Shown here piece after piece: positions 50,439 through 63,743 of a DNA stretch of 64,000 nt (the stretch's first letter is position 1; each line of letters begins with the position of its first letter). This DNA comes from Cloeon dipterum (taxonomy: Eukaryota; Arthropoda; Insecta; Ephemeroptera; Baetidae), in the NCBI RefSeq assembly GCF_949628265.1, contig NC_088786.1, positions 1,550,001 through 1,614,000 of the forward strand, written 5' to 3'. The notes beneath the pieces are model-generated. The model did no database searches and was not told the origin of the DNA. It worked only from the letters and a program-made list of their open reading frames with translations. The position numbers were made by a program, and so were the translations under genes.

Positions 50439-50750
50439 CTCGTCGGCCGCCAGATCGCTTCTGCACAGATTCGCGCGGCGGGACCGGCGACCCGCGGCGG
50501 CGGCGGCGGCGGCAGAGGAAGGGCAACCAGCGATCGAGCCGCGGAGGGAAGGGAAGGGAAGGTGGCTGCTGCCGGCAAACACACACACACACACGCGCAG
50601 TCACATATACACGGTGTGGATGTGTGCGCGGATGCTGCCTCTGCAGCCGCAGCCACCCATCATCTCATCTGCCAGGGGAGGCGGAGCACGCTTCGCACTC
50701 CTCTCGCGTTCGCTCAAGGGAGAGACATTTTTATCGTTTTGATATTCCAC
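50439..50750 (-). promoter_or_regulatory. Promoter and 5' UTR region of the spondin gene
   Basis: GC-rich DNA with a GGC repeat (50494-50512) and a CA repeat (50578-50594) directly upstream of the signal-peptide exon on the minus strand. Composition falls back to AT-rich beyond about 50750. The transcription start is not identifiable. Confidence 0.4.
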
Positions 50751-53700
50751 CCAAAGCTCACGTAACGGAAGCTATAACAAGGAAACTTTGTTTTTTTGGC
50801 GAAGTTATTGAAATCGATCGATGGGTCATTTTTTACTCTACAAAAAAATTCGCTAGATTGTAGATTATTGCCGGTTCAAGAATATCTTTTAAAAACGTCA
50901 ATTTTTCACAAACAGGAAAAATATAAATGTAAATTGAATTTTCTGATTTATTTTTAGACTTTCAACTAATTTAAATTGCATTGTTTCTTTTTAAGTAAAA
51001 AACAATGCAAGAAAGTTTTGGTTCACATTTAAAAATCAGCTTTCAGAATATGTATTGCTTTTTGCTTAAAGATGAACCATAAAAAAATTACAAAGCCCTT
51101 GTCTGAAAATTTGATTTTATTCTAGAACGTCAAAAACAACCCACAGTCCCACAGATCGATTTGTCTGAATGAAAAAAAAGTGTCTCTACAAACCAAATTT
51201 CGCCTAAATTGATCAAACTGTAATTCTAAATCAATTTAATTTTGAAGCTTTGAGCCAGCTTCTAAATCGAAAAAATTCTCCCTTCATTTGGGTAGCCTCT
51301 ATATAGTTCATTCATTCAACTTGTCATTTTAATTTTTGTCATACTCCCCCGTGAGCAACATCATCATATATATTTAATTTTTGATGTCTTTTATCGACTG
51401 AAAGAGTTAACTGTGGCGCAAACCTCTTCAAATAAACAATATCAAGCACAAAAAAGCCCAAAGATTTGCCGATCAAAAAATAATGACTAAATATACATAT
51501 TTTGGTCGATAAACTGTTTGAAACTCGAAGCAAAACAAAAAAGTGTTGTTTTTCCAGGAAAAATAGGGAATAGGGACTTGCCATATTTTTTAATTTGAAA
51601 AACCTGTCGTGTCGAAGTACATTAAATTTATCTTTCTATCATGCGGCTCAAAAAGTGAGTTTATTAACTGTTTAATTGTTGCCACATCAGAAATCAACGC
51701 ATCCTCACCACCGCAAACATGCATAAGAGATTGCGACAAATACCTAGAAGATCAATTGATATAGCGTAGAGGCCAGTGTGAGCTGCCTTGATATTGAAGC
51801 GCGCATTATCTCTTTTTAATAGAGTGCTATAAGGAGCAAAGAAACCTCGATCTGTTGCAGAGATTATTGAAAAATAATGTATTGAATGGCTAAATAATTT
51901 CCAGTAAAAATTCTTTGGTGGCGTTTTCCTCTTAATAAAATTTCTGGCAGAAATAAGGAATTAAAACGAAAACACGCTGCTAATTTTTTTGCTATGTGCT
52001 TATATAAATAAAAATATACATTAACTATTTAGTTGCCGTTTTATAAGAGTCTTGGAAGTGTCGAGCGTTCTCAGCACAAGCTCAAACAGGTTCTCCATTA
52101 ATGCAGCTCAGGGATTTGCTTCATCGTAAGCAAATAATATATGTATATATATTGCTGATTTGTGTGTGCCATCTCTCTTACTTGACATTGAAGAATAAGT
52201 ATCCACGCCAGCAATTTATTTGCTAACCTGATAATCGCTTTGTCACTAATGAAGCAAAAATTAACGAAGCAGGGGATTACTGCTTTTAATCAATCAAACT
52301 TATGATTATTAACATTGCTTCAAAGGCACGTACGTTTGTTCAATTCATAGCATTATCAAATGTTTGAGCAAATAATTCTTATCTAACAAAAGAATGCCGC
52401 TTATTTAGATATGTATAATATTTGCACGCATGGCTTTACATAACAAAGCGAAAATTGCACCATTTGCGATGCTCTCTTCAATAATAATATTTGCTCTCGA
52501 CTTGCCGCACTGCTCGGAACGAAATATCCTTATGTATATATTCTCGCTACTCGAGTGCAGATCCGTTGCCATAACAAAGTTCTTATCTTAACCGAAATCG
52601 TGCTTTGCATGTTTGTCAAGAACGTACGTGAATTTGTTCAGTATTTGGTTTAGTTGATGATTTTGCATTTATTTATTCAGGTTTTAGATCGAGTCGTAGG
52701 CAAAATTCAGCTGCTGTGTTTTTAAGAGGATTTTAACTCGACTTCGAGCCCCCACTAAGAAATTTAGAAGATTGATTTTGTGACAGCTATTTAAGAAAAA
52801 TGAAATCTCTAGCACAAGCAGGGTTTTGGTGACCCAAATCTTGCGCATTTTTCCGTAACACTTGCAGATCAAAAATTCGTAAATGTATTACCATAAACAG
52901 GTATTTTTACAAAAGCCACTGATTTCGCTAACAATAAGACTGCGGTAACTTTCTAAAATGCCGAACTTTACTGGCGCAAAATGTAACCTTTTCGGGATAA
53001 AATTTGGAAAAATGCGGAAAATACCAAAATTGATCCTTTCTAGCTTTTCATTTTAGCGTATTTATTTGCTCTGCAAAATAAGCGTACCCAGAGCACTTTT
53101 CTGTCAGAAATTTTTAAATCCTTTGCAGGTACACAAATTTTAATGACCTCTGTATTCAATAAATTATGGCGATTGCAATATCTTTGGTCGTGGGTTAAAT
53201 ATCGGAAGCTATTCCATAAGTAAATAACTGTCATCTTTCACCTGACACTTGGAAAATGACCCTTTCCTCATTCTGGTAGCATTTAAATGAAAAATGTAAC
53301 TCCATAATAAACATATTAATTCTTTTCGCAAGAATTACTTTTAATAATTTATTTACAGAGTAGAAAACCTATAATTTAAAATATTGTGTTCACAATCTTA
53401 TAATACAATGCTTGTAGAAAATTAACACCAATCTTATGCCGATCAAGACCACTCGGAATATTTTAGCAAATAAATAATCCGTGAGAAGTAGTTTCTGCAG
53501 AAGCAGCCAGATGTCAAAGCCGAGCAAAGAAAACTCTTGAAACCAACCTTAGGAACTTATTTTCATGTTATTATGAGGAAAAATGCATTTCTGTCGAATT
53601 CAGCTTGGTGAAAATAAGTTTAGTTACCAGACAATTAACATATGACGACGGTTGGCACATGGTTGATAGATCGCAAGGATAAAACATTGAGAGACAGATG

Positions 53701-54236
53701 TTTGAGAATGCTCTAAGTACAATCAATAATTGAATCAACATCGATAAGAGGCGCCGCCCGCAGAGACCGCCGCGGCACGCACATCAAGAGAAACTTGAAT
53801 GGGGGGGGGGGGTTACCAGATTCCTTTTGCCGTCTGGAAACACTTTGCAAATAATCGAGAGCGCGTCCGAGTAAGTAAGAGTCCATCCTCAACACACTGA
53901 GATCATAAATCTTACAACTTTACAGTATTTCATCCGTTTCAGGTTTAAGTTTAACTTTCGAAATCCAACCAACTTTTGAGCTTGTTACGTTTTACCTTAC
54001 ACAATAGCAATCTATATGTACAGGTTTCGAAAAGAATTGCCTCGTTTGATAAGTAAGACACGAAACATGAGCCTCATTTAATGCACAAATTAATAATCTC
54101 CACCCTACACACGTGGTCAACCACAACCAATCGAGAGAGAGATGACGGTTTGTCACAGCAAAACTCATTAACATCCATTCACTGCAGGCTTTTTCAAAAA
54201 TTACTTTTTATCACAATGAGACGTCGTTGTTCTTTT
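50751..54236. other. Intergenic region between the spondin gene and KDM3
   Basis: AT-rich, with no supported gene on either strand. Frames are short and rich in Phe, Lys and Ile. The only notable simple sequence is a run of 12 G (53801-53812). Its right end should carry the KDM3 3' UTR on the minus strand; no clear poly(A) signal was fixed. Confidence 0.5.
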
Positions 54237-57200
54237 TCAGGAGGACGCAACCGAGTTTGGACTGACGGCGGCCGAGGTGCAACTCTCCTTCTTCATTTCG
54301 TCCGCAGAGACGAGCTCGCACGCCTCCTCCTTCACCTTCTGCACGCCACCAACACATTTCCTCTCACGTTGGTCGTCAGAGCCTGCGCTCCCGTTGTCAG
54401 AGCCGCTCTCACTTTTATCCTGCTCCTCTTTCACTGAAACAATCAAATCGTCAGCATTTAGTTTTGATTATTACATCTCGATTAAACGTTTTGTCTTGCT
54501 AATTAAAAACAAATCAAAGCAATCCACCTTTGACAGAATTCTTGGTGTCGGCTTCATGCAAAGCCTCCGTTTTGATGGCCCCTGGATTGTTCTTGAGCTG
54601 TGCCGTGAGCACCGCCACAGAGTCCTTGACGGCGTGGTAAATGATGTTCTTGATCTGCAGTTTGTCCTCATGGTTGGTGTGAGTTTCGGCGAGGTCGCGG
54701 AATTGCTGGGTCAGCTGGAAGCAGTGCGACACGTTCTCCGGCGAGACAAAGTCCTCGGCCACCTTGATGCAGTTGTGCAGGTTGCGCACCTGGTGAGGCG
54801 CTCCTGCCGGCACGAAGACGGCGTCGCCCAGGCACTGCACGATGGCGTAGCCGGACACGTTGTATTCCCTCAGCAGGCGCTCGCGAATAATCTCGTCCAA
54901 GTAGTAGCTCTGGTCGTGGATGGGATCGTGGTTTGGATCCGGTTGTTTGCCTCTTTCGACTTCAATCTTTGGGGAAAAAATTGTACAGGTTAGCGGTCAG
55001 TTTCGGGGTAGTTCATAGGTCTACTTACGGTGTTCAAGAGATCTCTGATGGAATCGGCATCGCACGCGTCGTAAATGTGCCAGAGAGCACCTGGAATCAC
55101 GCCCTTTTCGCGGACCCTCCGCCTGGTCAAGACATCACAGCCAGCCTTGTCGATGGCCGCGAGAGCAGCTGCAGGGTTGAGAAAACAATTATGATCCGGC
55201 CACGGCGCATTGTTCCGATCTACATACCTTTCATGTTTTCCTCGTTGTTGTGATCACTGCAGCAGCCGCTGTAGACCATCACATTGACCGCGTCGGAAAC
55301 GTCTAAATGCAAATTAGTGGTCCCAATGTCTGGGTGAAGTGACGACCCGTAAGCGTTGTACATTTTGGGTCCCAGGTCTGGCTTCACGAAGTACTCGGGC
55401 AGTCTGTCAACAACATCAACATGACAACTTAATACGGTGCTTTCGATTCAACCAATAACGTAGAGGGTGTGAAAATTAGGAAATGTGCAACAGCGTCAAA
55501 GTTGACAGCGAAATGCCGGTAACTCAGTAACTCTTGCTACTTTGATTTAGCACTTATTCTGGGCAGATCAATATAGAAAAACCGAAATGCCAAACAAGAA
55601 GTGCAGACTTTGGTTTGCAAAAAACGTAAACTGATTTTTCCTAATTCTGAATTTATGGAGTTCATATGGGAAAAATCGAACTTTCCAAGTGGCCGGTTTC
55701 TTTTGCTTGGATTTCACCCGCAAAACTTGGCACACAAAACAGCAAAAAAATTTGAAAATTTTAAAACTCACCTCGAGGCCATGTTGAGTTTGCCGTTGCG
55801 GTGCGTGTATTCCGGCATTGGCAGCGCCTCCATCAGGTCTTGCATGTGCGCGGGCAGCATGTCGGCGAAATCTTCACCTGGAGGCCAGTCTTTAAGTTTG
55901 AGAATCATTGAGTTGGACTGCTTGTCGGTGAGGCGCTTGCCATAGAACTCGAAGCCCTCCCAGAAGTGTCTCATGGCGACATTAGGCACGGTTTGACCGT
56001 TCAGGCAGTTGATCAAGTCGGCCTTCTGGTCGCCAAAGTCCTGCGCGAACTTGTTGGGGTGCCACAGTTCCTGGCTCAGCTTGCCGGACACGTTCAACAC
56101 GATGACCGGCTGGCCTCTCTTCCACTGGTCCTGGAAGATCTTCATGTTGTCCGAGTGGTTGGGGTCGGTGAGCACGAGCAGGCGTCCGTCGCACTGCCAC
56201 TGGTGCGGCACGTTGGGGTACAGCATCTTGCTCTTGGCCATCGTCATCACGCGCCACGGCAGCCGGGTGTTGGTCACGCGGTACTCCTTGCTGCGCTTGA
56301 AGTTTTTCAGCAGCAACTTCTGCTTCGGTCCGTCCTGCTGCAGCAGCTGCTCCTCCTCGGCAGGCGTCGTCTGCTCGGTGGCCGACTGGTCGTCCGACTT
56401 GGCGCCCTCCTCGGCCTGCGTGGGAGATTCCGAGCCGCTCGTCTTGCCAGACGGCCGCCGGATCAGCAGCTCGCGCAGCGTCGAGAAGTTGGTCTCCTCT
56501 TTCTCGTTATCCGAGTCTGAGTCGCTCGAGTCCCAGTCACTGCTCCTGGCGGGCAGCGTGCTTTTCGGGCTGGGTGACTTGGCTTCCTCCTTCTTGTCCG
56601 AGGACAGCGCCACGTCGGCCAAGACGCTCAGCGGCGAGTTTTCCGCCTCCTTGTCTCCTCCATTGGGCAGGGGGTCTGAGGCGCCGTTCGACTTTTCGGT
56701 GCCGTTGTTCAAGTCCGTCTTGGCCTGCGTCTCCTTGCAGATGCCGTTGGCCTTGACGTCCTTGTTCATCGGACACGAACACTGCTGCCTGATGCCGAAA
56801 TGCGACCTGATATCGTGCATCTTGCGTCCCAGGGCGGTTAGCGCGTCCTTCACGATTATTTGGGTCAGCATGAGGCGCTCGAGTTCGTGACCTTGCTTGT
56901 TGGTGCACAAAAGCCAGAGGAATTCGTCACGGTCCTTGTTGGCTGGGTCCTCCCACCTCTTGCATTTGCCATTTTTGCGGTTCTGCGGAAATACAAGTTT
57001 GGTTAAAAATGTTGCTAGGCACTTTGCGATGGCCGTTTTCAAGAAAATAAAATCGATAATTCTCAGGGTTAAAAAGCTCGTTTGATACATACTATCACAG
57101 AAGTCAAAATTGGATCATGTTCTCATCACAGTATTTTTCAATTTATTTTTTTTTCTCAGTCAGAATATGGGACTCACCTTGTAGCAATCAATGCAGACGA

Positions 57201-60200
57201 CGAATCCGCATTTGTCACAGGCCCAGTGGTTGTTGAAGAGCGTAGTTTCGCAAACGTCACACATCTCGCGCACTTTTTGAACCACCTTCTTCCACACGAT
57301 TTTCCGATCTGAATCAGAGGAGAAAAATTAGCGTTCCAATCAAAGCGATGGCTCAATAGTTGCAAGGAATGGGGGTTGGCAAAATCAGACGGTTAAAAAG
57401 CTCAATACAAAGTCCTTCACGTTTTAATAAGGGGTTTGTATGGGAGATCATCATTCCATGCCGCAAACCAGGCAAATGGCAAGGCAAACACACGCTGCAC
57501 TCGGTGTCAGCGCAGACGGATCGAGTCGGCTCACCTTTTGCCACGCTAATCTCCTTCGCCTCCAGCTCTTGCTGGATGATGTCGCAAAACTGATCTCCAA
57601 CTTCCGTGAGTAAAAATTTGGCCATGTTTGCGTCGAGGTCATTTGGCACTGTGTCCGGAGTCCACAGTTTAACATCCTCCTGGAAAAGATTACGCGATCA
57701 TGAGATGCTTATTCGGTGCTTCGGACACTCCAATGTAACAGCAGCTACATTTAGGTACTGATAATAAAAACAGCGATGTAAAAACATTTACGGACATTTC
57801 AACATCAAACTCACTATTTCTATATAATACGAGAGAGAGCTTTAGAATGTTTGAGAAATTACTAAAGGATTGTTTTTGAATAAGGAAAAGCAGTGAACGC
57901 ACCTCTTTGGCGTCCAAGTGAGGATCGGAAAAGCCGGCGATGGCTAGCTGCCCGTTCTTAGTGTATCTTAATCGCCTAAAGTAGTAGAACCTGCAGAAAA
58001 TATTATTGTACACTTCTTTGCTGCGCTGGTTCTGCGTAAGGCGGCATTCTCTACATTTAGCTAGCTTGGGCGCCACTTCAAAGCAGTGTCCGTCTTGTAA
58101 AAAACTTTCCCCAGTCTTCTTTAGCTGGCTGATGGGCGGCTTCTTGGACGGATCCCTGGGAGGGGGAGTTGGAGACCCGTCGTCGTTCCCACCAGAGCCC
58201 CTGGCCTTCTTGGGAGGCCTAGGTTCGTCGTTTTTTGACTTGGGTCGACGTCCCCGCTTCTTAGCACCTCCGTTGTTGGCGCCACTGCCGCCCCCGCCGC
58301 CTCCGTTCGAGCCGCCGGACGTCTCTTTGCCGCCTCCGCGCTTATTTGAACTCACAGAGTCCTCAGAGTCTTTCTCGGTGCCGCTCTCCTTGTCACTGTC
58401 ACTGTCGCTGGCGGCGGTGGCCGCCCTCCGCTTGCTTCTCTCCTCCTGCACAACAGTCTTCTTGGCCCCTCTGCGCCGTTTGCCCGCAGGCTTCCGCTTG
58501 GCTGGCGACTTTTTCTGTGCTTGTGCTGGTTCGTCCGAGCTCGAGGACTCGTTCTCCTGGCCCGAGTCGCCGTGGCCGTTCAGCATGCTCGGATTGACGG
58601 ACGCGGTGGCCTTTCTGAATGGCACTTTGGCAGCCCCGACTTTGCCCTTGGGCGTGTTTGGCTGGGGAGGCGAGGCAGGTACTTGGTTGATAACTGGACT
58701 GCTGCACTGCACTGGCGAAGGATCGGCTGGGGTGACTGGCGTCACGCATCTCTGCTCGCCCACATCTTCACCTGTAACACGCATCAATGGGCAAGAATTA
58801 GTCAAGAATTCGTTGATGGCACAAATGAATTGGCAATTTTAAGTGTTTGTTCAGAATTAAAAAGCTCGATTGATTTGTATAATCACGTGATTGTCAAAAT
58901 TGGATCATTTTTTCATCATTAAAATATAGGACTGACCGTAGCTAACAACTAAGCGTATTGAACTCCAGCACTTAAGGCAAAAAACTAGCAGAAATTTTTT
59001 AAGACTGGCCTGGAGCCAAACTATGCATTCAGGAGAGTAAATAAAGAGCAAATTTCTGAGCTGACCACAAGAATTCTGAGGAAGTCGACTCATTTTCTAC
59101 CTATAAAAGACAAAAATTACAAGATTACAAACACATCTTGAATAATTATGATACGTGCGAGTCTGCCGCATGTTCTCATGACATTTTATCACTCTAATCA
59201 ATTTTAAACATTTCCAACGATGGATGTGCCTTATGAGTGGAAGAGATGGAAAATGCTGAGAACATAATGAAGTTAGACTGCAGGTCATACCTGAATATCT
59301 CCTAACTGTGGCGTTTTAAAATGCATAGCTTTTCAATCATAATTATTATTAGGACTGTGAATTTAAGACAGGGTTTCCCGGAAATTTTCAAGTTTTCCGT
59401 GCAAATTAGAGGTTTCTTGCCAAGATATTCGTAATTTTAAAGCAAAAATTATGCTAATTAACGTTTCTAGAATCTTAAAAATGTACGTGAACAATAAGAG
59501 GTCAATTATCTTTTCTCTAATTTGAAAAATAGCAAGAAAATGAATGGCTATTTTGTCAGAAGAGATTGAATTGAACCATTTTTTAATCATACTTGAAACT
59601 TACTTAGGCTTTTTCAAAATACTTCTTGCATTGCAACCAGTAATTATTAAATAAATTCAATACCACACGAAAGTATATTATTCTCCTAATAATAGAAGCC
59701 AAATTGCTTGCATAAGAAAGGATTTGCATTAATTTAAGCGCATTTATAAGACGGAGATTTAAATTGCGGGGTTGTCAATTCGTTTACACTCTGTAAGGAG
59801 TGAAAGCCGAAGTTTTCAACTAAATATCTGCTGCTAATACTGTGCCTTTGATTTTTGAACTGCAGGGCTGATACAGCTGCTTTACGGAACAAGATTGTGT
59901 TTATGTTTTTATCTTCCAATTTTATAATTTGTTAAACTTCCATACCAGTTTGTTCATTGCAAAATTTAATTCACCCAACATATTCTTTCATCTTTCAGAT
60001 GAGAATTTCATCCACGTTGCAAAGTCGTGTGATTGATTAATAATGAACAAAAGCTACTGTTTGAACTTGAACTAAAAAAATTGAAAATTCTATGCGTTAG
60101 ATTATAATCAAATTTGGACGCTTTGAACTGTCCAAATTTCACAGCCCTTATTAAATCATGCTTGAGTTCAATACGAGTTTGCTACAGTGATCAGAGATAA

Positions 60201-63200
60201 AAGTCGTGTCCGGTAGTTGAGCGACGAACCAACCTGTCGTGTGCCTGTGCAGCCAGGCCTTTTTGAGACCAAGACCGTGGAGGGATTTGGTTGGCGCCGG
60301 GCTGGGGGCCTTGCTCGGTGTCGTGCTGGGCGAGGGCTGCGGCGTGGACGGCGGCCGTTGCTGGATCACCCCACCGGCCGCGACGGCCAAATTCTCCACG
60401 GTGGTGATGGTGGTGGCCGCACTGGCGATCAGCGGCGACGGCTCGCTCACCCTCGAGAGTAGCGGCGAGGCGGCCGCTGGCGGCGGCGTGGGCTGCGCCG
60501 GCGGAGGCTGCGGCGTGACCGAGATCGTTGGCTGCGGAGTCTCGACGCGTCTTTTCTTGCTGAGGTCTGGCGAGGGCGCCGACCGCTTGTTGGGCGAACC
60601 AGGGTCTTTGAAGCCGAGATCGAGGGGTTGCGTTTGGCACGCGTTGGCCGAGGCCGCGGTCGCCATCAAGGGCGCCACTCGCTGCTGCGGCAGGACGGGC
60701 AGCGGCGAGGCGTGCGGGGGGGCCGGGGTGGCCCCTGGCGAGGGGGACGGGGTTCCTTGCGCGAACAAGTGGGGGTGGTGATCCATACCCCTTCCGTGCT
60801 CGAGTGTCCTCGAGCCCGTGTGCGCGGGCGGTGGGGCGAAGTACTTGTTCTGCAGGAGGTGCGGGGGCTGCGTCAGGGGTATCGGACTGGGCCCCTCAGA
60901 GGTGCGGTGGTGGTGCGTAGACACGCTAGGCGGGCCCAGACCGTGCGTGGGGATGCCGTAGATGTGCGGCGGCGCCGGACTCGACACCTTGGGCTTGAGC
61001 GGCGCCGGCGGCGTGCCGCTCGGCTGTCCGTACAGCTTTGAATTGGGAGGGGCCGTCGAGTAGGGGTAGGCCACGGCCGAGCCCTTGCCCGCCGTGGCGA
61101 ACGGAGGACCCGTCGGGTAACACAGGGCGCGCGAGTCTGTCTGTTGTTGTTGCTGCTGTTGTTGTGGTTGCATGTGGTGGGACGGTTTGGGGGGAGCTTG
61201 AGGCGTGGCCGTCCTGACGGGGTACGAAGAGTACTTGGGAGCCACCATCGACACTGGCTCGCGTTTCGCTTCGTTTTTCACAATCACTGACGACGACTTT
61301 GGCTCACTCAACAGCGGCGGAGGGTTCGGCAGTTCAGACTTAATTTTCTTGTCGACGCTGGACAACAGAGCGCCTGGCTGATAAGCTGGGTAGCCAAACG
61401 AGTTGAAGCCGGACTCGACTTTCATTGCCTTCGGATCGGGCAAGTGTGGGTGTTTGACAGGCGGCATCCTGCTGTGCGCTGCTGGCGGTGTTGGGTACTC
61501 TTTCCTCAACGAAATCTGAAACAGACGCAACCGAATGAGCCAACTGATCCCAATAGGATTTCCACGCAGTGTTCCGGGAGCATCAGTAAGAAGTGTTCCA
61601 TCACCCATGTTAATTTCAGACTTGGATCCAATAGTTATATTCATCATAGAGAGTAAAAAAGGAATTTCATCGCGCTTAAAAAGCAACTTACGGGAGCAGG
61701 CTGAGAGTTTGGCGGCGGCGGCGCAGAAGTATAGTACACTTGACTGCGCGCTTCCTGTCGCTGCCTCTCGGCCAAAATCAGTCGCTGCTGCTGCGCCACT
61801 GAAGCCGCCTTTCGAGCTTCTTCCTCGGGATTAGCTCTGGACATGGGCGGAGGCAACGTGGACAGGTTCCAGCTCGCGCAGTTTCCACCCGGCCTCTGAA
61901 CAAAACATAGTTTTTCAACAAAATAGTCTTCACACTGATGGAAAATATAATATATATGGAATCGGCAGTTTCAAAGTTTAAATCAAATGATGCTGGGAAG
62001 TAACACAAACAACTATAATCAGACGGAACAACAGCCAACGTGTTTGTGTGTTACTCACCATGGCGAGGATTGAAAGGTTGTTTTCAACTTTCCAAACCTA
62101 GTGGAGTAACAATGAATCGGTCAAAAGCGAATTTCTAATTATTGTAAGGATCAGGGGGCGAGCGTTGCTTTGTTTGAACCCACCTTGTTTTTTGCCAGCC
62201 GCAGCGATTCTTCAAAATGCATGTGCACAGCCTCGGCCTGCCGCTTCTTCTCCAGGGCCTGCTGCCTCTGGCGTTCGCGCTCCTGATCCTGCGCCCTGCT
62301 CATCTCTCGCACCTTCTCAATCATAAGTCTCTCGTCACGCACCCTCTCCATGTGGTGATGCTGCTGCTGCTGCTGATGCTGCAACTGCCGATCTCGGTGA
62401 TCTCGGTCTCTTTCGTGCTCTCGAACCGCCCTCTCCATCACCACCCTGTGTTCTCTATTGCCTTGCTCGTAAGCCTTAATGGCCGCCGCCGCCGCCGCAT
62501 CTTTACTCTGCCGCTCTCTGCAAAACATGATTAAACACAGAGTTAGATTCGTCAAAAAATAGTCAACAGGTTAGAGATTCGATCGATATTAATTCAGCCT
62601 CGAAAAATATCCAAAATTTATTTTCTCAACTTTGTAATAAGAATTTTATTTAAGTAGAGAATTTTTCTCACTATTCAATATTAGCTTTCTATTTCTTCAT
62701 TATTTCTAGAATTTTTTTAAAAAGAATCTGTTAAGATTTTCTTTAAAGAATTCCGCCATGATGCGCTTCGCTTCATTTTGCTATTGTTAGACCACCTACG
62801 CTTCAATCTCGCACACAAAGACACATTCCACCCTCACCCTAGCCTTTAAAATTCCTAAAAATAACAGCCAAACAATAGTCAAAGCAGGTCAACAACCAGC
62901 AGGTGGTGAACCTGCATTCAAAAATAACAGAAGGGAGAGAATTATGGGGCAGGCTAAAAATTCTATTATTGCACTTTACAAAAGAATCTATTCGGGCAGG
63001 CAGAAATTTCTGGAATTTCTTGGTTAAAAGCAAACAAAAATGCCATGACGAAAATATTACATACGACGTTTCAAAGACTACACAAACAAATCAATGTCCT
63101 TGCTTGCGTGGGTGGCCGGCCACGTTTTGCATCCAAACTTGCAAGACGACAAAATTAACTAAATAACGAGTTCAGAAAAATACCTTCAAACCGGTCTAGA

Positions 63201-63743
63201 AATAATTATTATAATTTATACATACTCCATATTTTGTGAATATTACATCATCTCGTGATTACATAAATCCAACTGCAATTTGACCGGCACTTTCAACGAG
63301 TCGCTCCTTTAGTTTAATTATCTAAAACATAAATCGATTCAGGCACAGAATTTACCGAGTTGGAAAGAATAATAGCTTGCCAAACACGGCAATAGGCTAG
63401 GGCACCCGTTGGCGTATGGCGTACGTGACCTGACGACGAGACAAAATTCTACCCACCAACACAAAATGGCCGGGTATGTAATGCAGCGACGGTGCAGTGC
63501 AATATCGCACCATTAAAAATCTCAATTTACGCCAAAGCCATAACCCTAATTCGGAGGTGGAGCATATCGCGAAAGCGAAAACAACGCAGACCGCGTTTTA
63601 AAATGGGCCAGAAACACGAGCCTTCCGAATTTCGCGGCAACACGTGTGTGCCATGGAATTTCAACTTGAATCCACGAGATTCAGTATCGAAATACTCACT
63701 TGAACAATCCGAAACGGAAAACGGCAGGGTAGGCTACCAACAT
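54237..63743 (-). CDS. Kdm3: KDM3/JHDM2-type JmjC histone H3K9 demethylase (about 1736 aa)
   Basis: Thirteen minus-strand exons: 63743-63700, 62517-62184, 62097-62059, 61895-61692, 61515-60234, 58771-57903, 57679-57535, 57308-57178, 56982-55772, 55403-55228, 55168-55029, 54966-54528 and 54433-54237, phases agreeing throughout. The N-terminal half has a charged Arg/Glu/Gln coiled coil with Ala and His/Gln tracts, a Pro/Ser-rich low-complexity stretch, and [12 protein letters not shown] as in vertebrate KDM3. Next come CRECR, the family zinc finger (CDVCETT...[14 protein letters not shown]) and the JmjC domain. The Fe(II) ligands are visible: HLD at 55309-55301 and the distal His (GAPHQV) at 54795-54793. 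The enzyme removes mono- and dimethyl marks from H3K9 in the nucleus, using 2-oxoglutarate and Fe(II), and so activates transcription. The C-terminal third is very secure. The first exon ([14 protein letters not shown]) was chosen for its donor and phase and is less certain. Confidence 0.92.
62518..63699 (-). other. First intron of the KDM3 gene
   Basis: AT-rich from 62570 to 63340 and of mixed composition after that. No gene, RNA or repeat family was recognised. The donor TTCAA before GTGAGTATT at 63699 and the acceptor GTTTTGCAG at 62518 bound it. Confidence 0.5.

Noticed and set aside
53801-53812. Run of 12 G
   Set aside because: It is a homopolymer, possibly inflated by sequencing, with no associated structure.
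55966-56890. Long plus-strand frames of 184 and 293 codons
   Set aside because: They are antisense shadows of the KDM3 exon 56982-55772, which has clear homology.
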